Of a DNA stretch of 64,000 nucleotides, positions 8,953-18,302 are shown piece after piece; the stretch's first letter is position 1, and the number at the start of each line of letters is the position of its first letter. The stretch spans positions 1 to 64,000 of the forward strand of contig NZ_JACCKD010000001.1 in the NCBI RefSeq assembly GCF_013450155.1, in the 5' to 3' direction. A model generated the notes under the pieces. The model was given only the letters and a program-made list of their open reading frames with translations, made no database searches and was not told where the DNA came from. This DNA comes from Haloechinothrix aidingensis (GTDB taxonomy: Bacteria; Actinomycetota; Actinomycetes; Mycobacteriales; Pseudonocardiaceae). Position numbers and translations under genes: made by a program.

Positions 8953-11172
8953 ATGGCACGCACGTCCGCGGCGTTCGACATCCTCATGGTCACCGACTGC
9001 CGCTTCCCGGGCGGCAACTCCTCGAGCGTCGTCGAGGAGATCCACGCCCAGCACCGCGCGGGCTACCGCACCGGCATCCTGCACGTACCCTCGCCGATCC
9101 TGCGCGCCGCGCGGCCGTTCGCCGACAAGATCCGCGACGTCCTCGACGGTGGCCTCGCCGAGCTGGTGGTCGGCGTCGATGAGGTGCACGCGAAGCTGCT
9201 GCTCGCGCGCCATCCGAGCGTGTTCACCGAGCTTCCGGACGGGCTGCCCGAGGTGCACGCCGACGAGGTCGTGCTCGCGGTGAACCAGGTGCCCGCGGAC
9301 GAGCGTGGCCTGCAGCCCTACTACGACGTCCCGCACGTGCAACACCAGATCGAGCGGCTGGTCGGCAAGGGAGCGACCTGGGCACCGATCGGCCCCCGCA
9401 CCCGCGACGCGCTCGCCGAGCACCGCGACGCCGTCCCGATGCTGCCCTGGGACTGGGAGAATGTCATCGACGTCGACCAGTGGCGGGTGCCCCGGCACGG
9501 GTTCGTCTCCGACCGTCCCGTACTCGGCAGGCACAGCAGGGGGCACTGGTCGAAGTGGCCCGAGGAGCCCGCTGAGATCCTCGCGGCCTACCCGGAGGAT
9601 CCACACTACGACGTGCGCATCCTCGGTGGGGTGGACATCCCGGTCGAGCGGGTCGGGTACCTGCCGGACAACTGGGTCGACTACCCGTTCAACTCGATGC
9701 CCGCGCACGAGTTCCTCGCCTCCGTCGACTTCTTCGTCTACTTCCACCACAGCGGCCTTGTCGAGGCGTTCGGCAGGGTGGTGCTCGAGGCGCTGTCCGC
9801 GGGCGCCGTGGCGATCGTGCCGCCGTACCTGGAGCCGCTGTTCGGCGACACGTGCCTGTACGGCTCGCCGCACGACGTGCGGGGCTACGTCGACCAGCTC
9901 TACGGCGACTGGGAGTCCTTCGCCGAACGCTCCCGCGCAGGGGTCGAGCTCGCCCAACGGCGGTTCAGCTACGACACGCACGTCCGGCGCGTGGCCGAGC
10001 TGATCGGGCAGCCCGAGGCGTCGCGAGCCGGGCAGACCGGCGAACCCGCGTCCCCGTCCGAGTCCGCCACCGGGCCGGCCACCGAGCACGCCGCCGGGCC
10101 GGCCGCCGGGTCGGCCGCCGGGCGCCCGCTCGTGGTGGACCTGACCCGGCACGGCGGTCCCGAAGGGCTCCTGACCGGTGTCCTCCGGGCCGCGGCGGGG
10201 CCGTCGGGGACGTGCGTGGCTGCCGTGCCGGGAGCGCGCTCACACGACGTCGGCCAGGCAGCTGTGGAGACGTTCCCGAGGGTGCTCGACGAGCTGGACG
10301 ACCGGGAGCGCTCGCGCTACCTCACCGCCCGGGTAACCGGCCTGGTGCACGCACACCGGCCGACCAGCATCGTGCTGCTCACCGACGGCAACCTCGGCGT
10401 GCGGGACGTGCTCACCGCGACCGGCAGGCCGAACCTCGACGCGGTACACGTGCACCCAGGCGACCGGGACGGGACCCCGGAGGGCGAACTGGCCTCCGCT
10501 ATCGCCGCCGGGCTCCCGGGCGGCTGGGTGGCCACCCCGCCGCCCGGGCGGCCGTCCGGCGGCGGCTCACCCGCACCGCGGCCGGTGACCCAGCGGCTGC
10601 TCGACCGGCTGCCCGTGTCGTGGCACCTGCACACCCGCGCGCGGCGCAAGATGCGCACGCTGCGCCGGGAACACCTCGACCGGCTCATGGACACCGCCGA
10701 GGACGTCGGGGTGGTGCTGTTCGAGGCCGAGGACGCCGAGCTGAGCCTGCCGGTACCGGCACGGGTCACCCACCCGGTACCGCAACGGCTGCCCGTGGCA
10801 CTGGTCGTCGTGCCGGGCGCGGACCTCGACCCCGAGCCCAACATCCGTGCCCTGCTGGCGCGCCAGCAGATCACCAGCGGTTTCCGGCTCGCCCTACTGG
10901 CGCCACCCCGCTGGGAAGCCGAGGCCGCCAGGCACGGTCTCGCCATCGAGACACTGGTGGACGAACGGAGCTGGACCGCGCTGCACGGCACGGGGTGGCC
11001 CGCCTACCTGCGGCAGCGGGTGCACGAGGCGAGCCTGGCGTTCCAGCCGCACACGGTGGCGTTCGCGGAGTCGCCGATCGGTGGGCCGGGTGGCTCGGAA
11101 AGCGTGCTCGAGGTGCTGGAGGCCGCGCGCGTACGCAGGCGCATGGAAACCCGCCAGCGCCGGCCTCGATAG
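8953..11172 (+). CDS. Two-part glycosyltransferase (GT4-like N-terminal domain, unknown C-terminal half)
   Basis: The 739-residue protein starts LMVTDCRFPGGNSSSVVEEI, a GT4-like first strand and loop. It then has WDWENVIDVDQWRVPRHG and a donor-binding region HHSGLVEAFGRVVLEALSAGAVAIVPP with the E(x7)E pattern of retaining GT4 enzymes, ending near residue 350. An Ala/Gly/Pro-rich linker (TGPATEHAAGPAAGSAAG) leads to a second half of about 370 residues that I cannot assign; it has a positively charged patch (HTRARRKMRTLRREHLDRL). The ATG has AGGAAGG upstream. Position suggests action on the same glycan; the second half could be a further transferase domain. Confidence 0.72.
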   Translation: MARTSAAFDILMVTDCRFPGGNSSSVVEEIHAQHRAGYRTGILHVPSPILRAARPFADKIRDVLDGGLAELVVGVDEVHAKLLLARHPSVFTELPDGLPEVHADEVVLAVNQVPADERGLQPYYDVPHVQHQIERLVGKGATWAPIGPRTRDALAEHRDAVPMLPWDWENVIDVDQWRVPRHGFVSDRPVLGRHSRGHWSKWPEEPAEILAAYPEDPHYDVRILGGVDIPVERVGYLPDNWVDYPFNSMPAHEFLASVDFFVYFHHSGLVEAFGRVVLEALSAGAVAIVPPYLEPLFGDTCLYGSPHDVRGYVDQLYGDWESFAERSRAGVELAQRRFSYDTHVRRVAELIGQPEASRAGQTGEPASPSESATGPATEHAAGPAAGSAAGRPLVVDLTRHGGPEGLLTGVLRAAAGPSGTCVAAVPGARSHDVGQAAVETFPRVLDELDDRERSRYLTARVTGLVHAHRPTSIVLLTDGNLGVRDVLTATGRPNLDAVHVHPGDRDGTPEGELASAIAAGLPGGWVATPPPGRPSGGGSPAPRPVTQRLLDRLPVSWHLHTRARRKMRTLRREHLDRLMDTAEDVGVVLFEAEDAELSLPVPARVTHPVPQRLPVALVVVPGADLDPEPNIRALLARQQITSGFRLALLAPPRWEAEAARHGLAIETLVDERSWTALHGTGWPAYLRQRVHEASLAFQPHTVAFAESPIGGPGGSESVLEVLEAARVRRRMETRQRRPR

Positions 11173-11281
11173 GCTGGCACCAGGCGGCGGGACGCGCGCG
11201 AGGTGCGCCGCGGACGGTATCGGCCCGCCGAGCACGAGGCGGTCCCACCGGCGAGCGAGGCGATGAGGGAAGGAGACGACG

Positions 11282-12472
11282 ATGACGGGGGTTCGGGCGC
11301 GGCTCGCGTGGTCGCGGGCCAAGGCGGGCGCCGTCCTCCGGCGGGTCCGCAGGCTGCCGAGGCGCGCGCGGCACAAGGTCCGTGACGCGCGCCTGAAGTG
11401 GTCGGCGATTCGTAAGCTCGCCAAGCGGGAGCGCGAGTGGGAGGTTCCGCTGCGCATGCGGCGGCCGCGCTGGTGGCTACGCGGCTTCCTGTCCCGCAGC
11501 GTCGTCCTCTACGACCTTGACCGGCGCGGCGCCGGGGAGTACATCTCCGACCTGCAGCGCGTGTTCCGGCTGAAGCGGATGGTGCACCCGCTGCTGCAGG
11601 ACGTGATCAACAACAAGCTCACCACTCACCTGCTGCTCGGCACCCTCGACGTGCGCTCGGCCAAGCTGCTCGGGGTGTTCTGGCGCGGCGCCGTACACGC
11701 CTTCCCGACCGAGGGCCGCGAGCCCATCGACCAGTACCTCAGCGGCCTCGAGGTGGGGCAACCGGTGTTCTTCAAGGTGCTGGCAGGCGCCGAGGGCAAG
11801 AACCTGTTCAAGGTGCAGCGCAGCGAGCCGGACGGCTGGGCGGTCAACGGGGAGGTGCTCGACCTGGACGCCGCCTCCCGCGTGCTGAAGGCGCAGGGGC
11901 ACCCGATGGTCGTCGAGGAGGGCCTCGAGCAACACCCCAAGATCAACGAGTTGTTCCCCGACTCGGTCAACACCATCCGCGTGCTCACCATGCTGGACGT
12001 GCGGACCCAGCAGCCGTTCATCGTGATGGCGGTGCAGCGTATCGGCACGCGGCGGTCACGCCATGTGGACAACTGGAGCAGGGGTGGGCTCAGCGCGCGC
12101 ATCGACGTCGCCACGGGACAGCTCGGGCAGGCCTCCCGGCTGCCGGGGGGCACCGAGCTCGAGTGGTTCGACACCCACCCCGACACGGGCGCGCCGATCC
12201 GTGGCGCCGAGGTGCCGTACTGGCCCGAGATCCGGGACATGGTCCTGCACTCGGCCCGCATCCTGTCGTTCATGGAGTACGTCGGGTGGGACATCGTCGT
12301 CACACCGGACGGGCCGGTGGTCCTGGAAGCCAACATCAACACCGGTATGAACGTGCTGCAGGTTCACCAGCCGCTGCTCTCCGACGCCCGGGCACGTGCC
12401 TACTACGTCGAGCGCGGTGTGGCGCCCGAGGCGTCCGATACCGTCCAGCCCGTCACCGATGAACCGGTGTAG
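11282..12472 (+). CDS. Sugar-transfer-associated ATP-grasp protein
   Basis: The 396 residues match the layout of the sugar-transfer-associated ATP-grasp family (PF14397). There is a basic N terminus (many Arg in the first 60 residues), a mid-region with KINELFPDSVNTIRVLTML, and the ATP-grasp metal-site end DIVVTPDGPVVLEANINTGMNV. ATP-grasp enzymes activate a carboxylate as acyl phosphate and join it to an amine or thiol. Members of this family sit in surface-glycan loci and are suspected to link amino acids to sugars; the exact reaction is not established. ATG 11282 has GGAG nine bases upstream. It links the glycosyltransferase block to the ATP-grasp cluster that follows. Confidence 0.8.
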   Translation: MTGVRARLAWSRAKAGAVLRRVRRLPRRARHKVRDARLKWSAIRKLAKREREWEVPLRMRRPRWWLRGFLSRSVVLYDLDRRGAGEYISDLQRVFRLKRMVHPLLQDVINNKLTTHLLLGTLDVRSAKLLGVFWRGAVHAFPTEGREPIDQYLSGLEVGQPVFFKVLAGAEGKNLFKVQRSEPDGWAVNGEVLDLDAASRVLKAQGHPMVVEEGLEQHPKINELFPDSVNTIRVLTMLDVRTQQPFIVMAVQRIGTRRSRHVDNWSRGGLSARIDVATGQLGQASRLPGGTELEWFDTHPDTGAPIRGAEVPYWPEIRDMVLHSARILSFMEYVGWDIVVTPDGPVVLEANINTGMNVLQVHQPLLSDARARAYYVERGVAPEASDTVQPVTDEPV

Positions 12473-12697
12473 CCGGTTACCCGGCGAGCGCGTGACCGAA
12501 GCGCGCGGCCGTCGTTGACACGAATGGTGTCGGATGGGGCCCGTGCCTGTTCGCGGCCCGGCGGGGCCGAGTGACCACGGTGAATAGCCCGACCGATGCA
12601 TACGGCCAGCGCATCGGCGGGTGACCCGGGCGGCACCTGGGTCACACGAGCTAGCCTGGACACCAGTGGCAGTACGGACAAGCGATTGGAGCGCCGC

Positions 12698-13453
12698 GTG
12701 GTGATGTCGCCGTTGCTCGGCGTGCTGGGCGGTATGGGGCCCGCGGCGGCCAACAGCTTCCTGGCCTCCCTTGTGGAGCACACGCCTGCCGGTCGCGACC
12801 AGGATCACATCGCCACGATCGTCTACTCCGACCCCGAGACGCCGGACCGCTCGGACGCCATCCTCGCGGGCGGGCCGAGCCCGGTCCCCGCGATGCGGCG
12901 CGGCATCGAGTTCCTCGACCGCTCCGGATGCGACCTGATCGCCATTCCCTGCAACACCGCACACCAGTGGTTCGACGAGCTCGCCGCCGCGGGCTCCACG
13001 CCGATCCTGCACATCGTCGACGCCGTGCTCACCCGCATCACGCACGACGCGCCGCAGGCCGGTGCGGTCGGGATCCTCGCGACCGACGGGACCATCCACT
13101 CCGGCATCTACCAGCGGCGCCTGGCAGCGAGCGGGCACTCCGTACTGGACCTGACCGACCTCGGAGCGGACAACCCGGTCATGGCCGGCATCCGGGCGGT
13201 GAAGGCAGGCGAGCTCGATCACGCGCGCGCGTACCTGACCAAGGCGGCGGAGATGTTGGTCACACGGGGTGCTCAGGGGCTGGTGTTCGGGTGCACCGAC
13301 GTCGCCGCGGCATTAGGGGCCACTGTGGACGGTGTCGATGTGCCCGTTTGGGACTCTTCTGAGGCATTGGCGATCGCCTGCATTGACCGAATTCGCCCCG
13401 ACCGCCCTGATCAGGCCCTTACAGCTGGTGAGGAGGCCCGCGAGAACCGGTAA
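12698..13453 (+). CDS. Aspartate/glutamate racemase family protein
   Basis: Cofactor-independent racemase expected to interconvert L- and D-aspartate, glutamate or a related amino acid by two-base chemistry. Both catalytic cysteines are present, in IPCNTAH (Cys85) and VFGCTD (Cys199), and the N terminus has the family motif GVLGGMGPAAA. The second motif reads GCTD where GCTE is usual, so substrate preference may differ. Length is 251 residues. GTG 12698 has GGAG six bases upstream; GTG 12701 and ATG 12704 are alternatives. Its place directly before a run of ATP-grasp ligases suggests it provides a D-amino acid for them, which is inference. Confidence 0.87.
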   Translation: MVMSPLLGVLGGMGPAAANSFLASLVEHTPAGRDQDHIATIVYSDPETPDRSDAILAGGPSPVPAMRRGIEFLDRSGCDLIAIPCNTAHQWFDELAAAGSTPILHIVDAVLTRITHDAPQAGAVGILATDGTIHSGIYQRRLAASGHSVLDLTDLGADNPVMAGIRAVKAGELDHARAYLTKAAEMLVTRGAQGLVFGCTDVAAALGATVDGVDVPVWDSSEALAIACIDRIRPDRPDQALTAGEEARENR

Positions 13454-13572
13454 CGGGGTCTCTAGAATGTGCTGCCGCGTGCACCCGCGACCGGAGGTGA
13501 ACGGCCCGGACCCGGGCCGCTCGACATCGCGAGCGTGGCTGAGCACGCACAGTACCCGGAGAGAGGAACCGC

Positions 13573-16200
13573 ATGGAGGACCCAGGGCGAGCGCTCACCG
13601 TGACTCGCGTACAGGCGACCGCCTTCCAGGCGCGAGCCGGCGGTAAGAAGTCAAACGCGCTCAACCACCTGGTGAAGCTCACCGCGACGACAGGCGACGG
13701 CAGGCAGGTCACCGGGGTCGGCGAGGGCCAGCTGCGTACCGCTGCCACCGGCGACCGCAGCGAGGCCTCCTGGGAGTTCCTCGAGGAGTGCCTGCGCCGC
13801 CTGCACGGCCGCGGGATCAGCGCCGCTGACCCCGCCACCGCGGCGGACGCCGTGCGCAGGCAGATGAGCGAGTTCCACACGCTCGCCGAGGAGCACCGCA
13901 CGGAAGGCAAGATCGACCTGGCCGTGCCGTACCGCGGCACCCTGCTCGGCCTCGAGGTGGCACTGCTGGACCTCACAGCCCGTGCGCTGGAGATCCCGCT
14001 CGCCGAGCTGCTCGGCACCCGCCGCTCCTCGATAGCCGCACACCCGACAGGCGTACCCGCGCAGGAGAGCACCAAGGCGCTGCGCGGGCGCCTGCAGGAG
14101 CAGGACACCGCCTTCCCGGTGACTCACCTCAGCGGCCTCGGCACGGTGCAGGAGAACCTCGACCTGCTCACCACGGCCGCCGAGACGAACCGCTCCGACG
14201 AGGTCGGCGCGGCGGGCCAGGCGTTGTGGATCAACCTCCAGGGGGCCCTCGACACCAAGGACGCGTCCGCGTTCGTCAAGGCGGTCGCACGGTTGTCGAA
14301 GGCCGGCACGCTGCCACGGGAGATCTTCATCGAGCAGCCGGTCGCCATCCGGGACCGCTACTACCTACCGCTGCTGCAGCGCACGGCCGACAAGGCCGCA
14401 GGGATACTCCCCAGGTCCGGAAGCGACATCCACATCGTGTCCGACCAGGGAGCCTGGAACGTGCGCACGGCAGGGCGCCGCGCGCGGCTGGTCGCCCGGC
14501 TCGGCCGGTTCGGCGGGCTGCGCCCCCCACGGGCCGCGCACATCAAACCCGCGCAGGCAGGCGGGCTCGTCGCCAGCATCGAGATGTCCGAGCGGGTACA
14601 CAAGTCCTCGCCGCAGGCCCGGATCTACCTGGGCGCCTTCGGCGCCGCCACCGACGTCACCGCTGCCACACTGCGCCACCTCGGGATGGCCATGCCCCAT
14701 GTGGACGCCCTGGTCGATGCGACGCTGGCATCCGAGCCCACCCTCGAGGCGCCGACCGAGCCGGGCCTCGGAGTGAACGTCCCGTACAGCGATCTCGTCG
14801 GCGACGCGCTGAACACCTTCAGCATCCCGGAACCGACCGTGGCCACGCACGAGGGCAAGTCACCGAACGTCTACCCCGAGGTCACCTACCTCCAGCCACT
14901 CGGTTCGAACGGCACGAAGGGGCACCTGCTGGAGCGGGAAGCCCTGATGCTGGGGCTGTCCACCGTGCGTTACAACAAGGGAGCCTTCGTCGCCAGCGAC
15001 GGGACGCGGGAACCGTTGAGCTTCAAGTGGAGCCGGTCGCCGCTGTCCAGTGCGGTCTCGCTGGCGCTGTGTACCCACAAGGAAGCGACGCGGCTGCGGC
15101 TGCGGCGCGCCGGGGTGCCGGTGCCGAAGGGCAACACGTTCGCCGAGGGCGACTTCGACGGCGCGCGGGAGTTCGTGCGGCGCATCGGTTACCCGGTAGT
15201 GGTCAAACCCGCCATGGGCGTGCGGGGCATCGGTGTCGTCGCCGACATCCGCGACGACGAGGCACTCGAGCAGGCCTTCCACCAGCTCTCCGCGAGCACG
15301 CTCGGCAACAGCGACTTCATCGTCGAGCAGCACGTCCCCGGCCGCGACTACCGCATCGTGGTGATCGGGGACGAGGTGATCGGCGCGATCCTGCGCGAGC
15401 CCGGCTCGGTAACCGGGGACGGGGAGAGCACCGTGGCCGAGCTGATGATCGCGAAGAATGTCGCGCGGCGCGGCAACCCGCACCTGTGGGGGCGCCCCAT
15501 CAAGTACGACGAAACCGCACGTTTCCTGCTGGACCGCGCCGGGATGAGCCTGCACTCCGTGCCGGAGAAGGACCAGAAGGTCCTGCTGTCCGGCTCGTGC
15601 AGCCTGTCCCAGGGTGGCGACTCGATCGACGTACTCGACGAGATGCACCCGTCGATCAAGGAAGCGTGCGTCCGCGCCGTCAAAGCCGTACCCGGGCTCG
15701 CGTTCTGCGGTGTCGACTTCCTCCTGGAGGACCACACCAAGCCTCTCGAGGAGCAGCACTCCGGTATCTGCGAGCTCAACGCGCACGCGGCGATCGGGAA
15801 CTGCGAGTATCCGCTGTACGGCGAGGGGCGCGAGGTGGCGCGCACCCTGATCAACGAGTGCGTCTCCCGGTACGACCTCGCCACGACCCAGCGACAGGAC
15901 TCGTTGGCGTTACGGATGCTCGTCCGCGGGCGTGTCACCAACGTCGGGTACCGGGCCTGGCTGCAACGCCACGCGCAGCAGTTCGGCCTGACCGGCTGGG
16001 TCCGCAACGTTCACGAGCGCATGGTCGAGATCGTCGCCGAGGGCGACGCGGAGCCCGTCACGGCCCTTGCCGCGCTCGCGGTGCTGGGGCCGCGAGCGGC
16101 CGTGCCCACCGACGTGACCACCACGCATATCGAACCGCCCCGCCTCGAGGGCTTCGAGAGCGTCTCCGAGGCCCCGAAGGAGATCACTCATGTCCGCTGA
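13573..16200 (+). CDS. Fusion: enolase-superfamily-like domain + cyanophycin-synthetase-like ATP-grasp + acylphosphatase
   Basis: Three domains occupy 875 residues. Residues 1-430 resemble the enolase superfamily (PYRGTLLGLEVALLDL, FIEQP with Glu254, HIKPAQAGGL with Lys325), but the usual KxK strand reads THLSG and the first metal Asp is Asn (INLQG), so it is probably not a standard epimerase. Residues 495-760 form an ATP-grasp domain of the CphA type (HKEATRLRLRRAGVPVPKG, VVVKPAMGVRGIGV, SVTGDGESTVAEL, CELNAH). Residues 776-860 are an acylphosphatase domain with catalytic Arg794 (VGYR) and Asn812 (GWVRN). ATG 13573 has GAGGAA upstream. The ligase makes an acyl phosphate and the acylphosphatase could hydrolyse one, suggesting editing or chain-length control. 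I know of no characterised protein with this order. Confidence 0.82.
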   Translation: MEDPGRALTVTRVQATAFQARAGGKKSNALNHLVKLTATTGDGRQVTGVGEGQLRTAATGDRSEASWEFLEECLRRLHGRGISAADPATAADAVRRQMSEFHTLAEEHRTEGKIDLAVPYRGTLLGLEVALLDLTARALEIPLAELLGTRRSSIAAHPTGVPAQESTKALRGRLQEQDTAFPVTHLSGLGTVQENLDLLTTAAETNRSDEVGAAGQALWINLQGALDTKDASAFVKAVARLSKAGTLPREIFIEQPVAIRDRYYLPLLQRTADKAAGILPRSGSDIHIVSDQGAWNVRTAGRRARLVARLGRFGGLRPPRAAHIKPAQAGGLVASIEMSERVHKSSPQARIYLGAFGAATDVTAATLRHLGMAMPHVDALVDATLASEPTLEAPTEPGLGVNVPYSDLVGDALNTFSIPEPTVATHEGKSPNVYPEVTYLQPLGSNGTKGHLLEREALMLGLSTVRYNKGAFVASDGTREPLSFKWSRSPLSSAVSLALCTHKEATRLRLRRAGVPVPKGNTFAEGDFDGAREFVRRIGYPVVVKPAMGVRGIGVVADIRDDEALEQAFHQLSASTLGNSDFIVEQHVPGRDYRIVVIGDEVIGAILREPGSVTGDGESTVAELMIAKNVARRGNPHLWGRPIKYDETARFLLDRAGMSLHSVPEKDQKVLLSGSCSLSQGGDSIDVLDEMHPSIKEACVRAVKAVPGLAFCGVDFLLEDHTKPLEEQHSGICELNAHAAIGNCEYPLYGEGREVARTLINECVSRYDLATTQRQDSLALRMLVRGRVTNVGYRAWLQRHAQQFGLTGWVRNVHERMVEIVAEGDAEPVTALAALAVLGPRAAVPTDVTTTHIEPPRLEGFESVSEAPKEITHVR

Positions 16201-17431
16201 CATCGCGACGACCGGGCCCGCCGCGGTGGCTCCCGAGCTACGAGACGGGTACGAAGTCCACCAGGCGGCGCTGCGCCGCGGCCTGAACGTGATCCAGTTC
16301 CCCCGCCAGGTCATGATGGCCGGCCTGCCGGACGGCGCCGGGACCGCCGGTGGAGCACAGCCGCAGGAGCTGTCCTTCGCGCACGGGGTCCCGCAGACCT
16401 CGACACTGTCCGCGGTGACCTACGCCCAGGACAAGCGGATGCGGCGCGCGCTGCTGACGAACGCGGGGCTGCCGATCCCGAAAGGCGGCGCCTACTCGGT
16501 CGGCAAGGGCATGGAGTTCGCCAAGCGGCTGATCGAGCGGATCGGCTACCCCGTGGTGGTCAAGCCCGCGATCGGCGACAACACCATCGAGACCCGCACC
16601 GGCCTGCGCGACGAGGACGAGCTGGCGAGCGCCATCGACTACCTGCGGATCCCCACCACATCCCGCCCCACCTACACCCGTGCCGCGTTCGCGCTCACGT
16701 TGCTCAGTGAGCCGGAGGAGCTGGACGGGCGAGTGATGATGCCGTCCAGCTACCGGTTCCTGCTCGAGAAGCACGTCTCAGGGGAGTACCTGCGCTTCCT
16801 CGTGCTCGGTGACGAGGTGTGCTCGGTGGTGCACTGCCCGGGCGGGCCGTGGGCAGGCGCGGAACGGCAGCATCGCGACGTGACCGGCGAGACCCACACC
16901 GGCCTGACCGAGCTCGCCCGGCAGGCCGTGCGCGCCGTCCCCGGCCTGGCCGTGGCTGCGGTCGATATCGTCACCGAGGATCACACCGCCGATGCCGAGG
17001 CGCAGGACCCGCGGATCGTCGAGGTCTCCGAACGGCCATGGCTGGCGACCCAGGCAGGAGTCTCCGCGCGGCTGAGCCAGGACCTCGGGGACGCCATCCT
17101 GCGCTCCCACGCCGCCGAGCTGGATCTCGGCCTCGGCGAGCAGCACGACGAGGTCGCCGTGGACCTGCACTTGGAGGGCGTCACGGAGCCCGCCAAGGCG
17201 ATCGCCGTCGTCGCCGAGACAGGCAGGAACAGCGGGCTGACCGGCCACGTGAGCGTGACCGACCCCGTCGAGGGCATCGCCGACGGCGTCGTGCAGGGCA
17301 GGCCGGACGCGATCGCCTGGCTCACCGAGAACCTGCTCGACGCCCGCATCGAAGGCGGCTACCGCGCCGCGCTCGTCGAGGAGCGCTCCCGCCCCGTCGA
17401 GCGGATGGACCCGCTGGCGGTACGCGACTGA
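16190..17431 (+). CDS. ATP-grasp ligase with degenerate acylphosphatase-like C terminus
   Basis: The start codon overlaps the end of the preceding fusion gene by 11 bases, so the two proteins are translationally coupled and probably form a complex. The first 290 residues are an ATP-grasp domain (QDKRMRRALLTNAGLPIPKGG, GYPVVVKPAIGDN, YRFLLEKHVSGEYLRFLVLG, RIVEVSERP), shorter than its neighbours and with Ser-Glu in place of the usual Asn in the last metal motif. Residues 320-380 align with the acylphosphatase domain of the neighbour around GLTG, but the catalytic Arg is Ile and the catalytic Asn is Val. It looks like a pseudo-enzyme partner or a substrate-binding subunit. Length is 413 residues. 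Confidence 0.75.
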   Translation: MSADIATTGPAAVAPELRDGYEVHQAALRRGLNVIQFPRQVMMAGLPDGAGTAGGAQPQELSFAHGVPQTSTLSAVTYAQDKRMRRALLTNAGLPIPKGGAYSVGKGMEFAKRLIERIGYPVVVKPAIGDNTIETRTGLRDEDELASAIDYLRIPTTSRPTYTRAAFALTLLSEPEELDGRVMMPSSYRFLLEKHVSGEYLRFLVLGDEVCSVVHCPGGPWAGAERQHRDVTGETHTGLTELARQAVRAVPGLAVAAVDIVTEDHTADAEAQDPRIVEVSERPWLATQAGVSARLSQDLGDAILRSHAAELDLGLGEQHDEVAVDLHLEGVTEPAKAIAVVAETGRNSGLTGHVSVTDPVEGIADGVVQGRPDAIAWLTENLLDARIEGGYRAALVEERSRPVERMDPLAVRD

Positions 17432-17630
17432 GATGGTGAGCGGCTCCGGCCGCTCGGCAGGCTCGATCACCGCCTCGGCGAGCCCGGCCGTGGCACGCTC
17501 CGACCGGTGAGAGCCACCGGCGCGTCGAGACCCGATTGCCTGTTCGCGCTCCGCTCCCTTCGCACGTCGCGTAGTCTCTGGTTGCCGTCGCGCACGAGAG
17601 ACGGTGCCGGTCGGCCGGCCGAATCGTTAA

Positions 17631-17915
17631 CGGTCCGGCGCGGTCAAGGGTGGACCGGCCGGAGAACACGGCGCCCTCAACGGCACGGGCACGGCCGTCG
17701 TGGCGGCTGACGCGCTCTCCCACGGCATCCCCGGTCTCCACCGCGCCGGAGTCGACCTGCTCCTTCCTCGCGGGCCCGGCGAGCGGGACATCACGGTCCT
17801 GGAAGTCAACGCCGCACCCATGGTGACCATGCAACACTGGCCGTGGTCGGGCAGGCCGCGGAACGTCGCCGGGGCACTCGTCGGCGCGATTCTTCCCGAC
17901 AACACCGACGCCTGA
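17631..17915 (+). pseudogene. Remnant of an ATP-grasp gene (C-terminal end only)
   Basis: An open stretch of about 94 codons ends with PGLHRAGVDLLLPRGPGERD, ITVLEVNAAPMVTMQHWPWS and GRPRNVAGALVGAILP. It matches the end of the CapA-ATP-grasp protein encoded just downstream (PGMHICGADVII, IIELNTGPGVGGHHYPWSGQ, PRDAAGDIVDYLL). The core ATP-binding part is missing and there is a stop codon just upstream (17628), so this is a decayed copy. A GTG at 17700 could still start a 71-residue product. It suggests the cluster grew by duplication of an ATP-grasp gene and later loss. Confidence 0.6.
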
Positions 17916-18302
17916 TCACACGTGATGCCGCGTACGGCCACGCCGGACGGCACGTAGTCCACGCCATCCGATCCGGGACATCCACACCGCCGAACGACCG
18001 CCGAGCACGCTCCTCAGCTCGGGCTGGTCCGGCCCGCCGCCGCGACCGTTCCCGGCGCTACCCGAGCCCTCAGCATCCGCCCCATCGGCGGGACGGAGTC
18101 GCAACCATGATCGTTATTCCGACGACTCTACCTTTTCTCAACGAAATCGTGATATCCGAAATACCGATATTCAGTGAATACTTCGGACATTTGTCGGATA
18201 CGCTGCCCGGATAGAACCGACCGGATATCCGGACGACCAACTGGGGCACCGATCAGGCAGCAGCCTGCCGCAGCCGAACCACCGACACGGCACGGAACAC
18301 AC
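17916..18302. other. Intergenic region with an AT-rich patch
   Basis: This gap of nearly 390 bases holds no convincing gene. Bases 18105-18215 are clearly AT-richer than the surroundings (runs such as TACCTTTTCTCAACG and GAAATACCGATATTCAGTG) and probably carry the promoter of the CapA-ATP-grasp gene. I could not place a convincing -35/-10 pair or a clean inverted repeat. Confidence 0.4.

Noticed and set aside
13461-13520. TAGAAT as -10 and a GC-rich hairpin before the triple-fusion gene as promoter and terminator
   Set aside because: No acceptable -35 lies 16-18 bases upstream of TAGAAT, and the CGGCCCG/CGGGCCG stem is short with a tiny loop; too weak to annotate.
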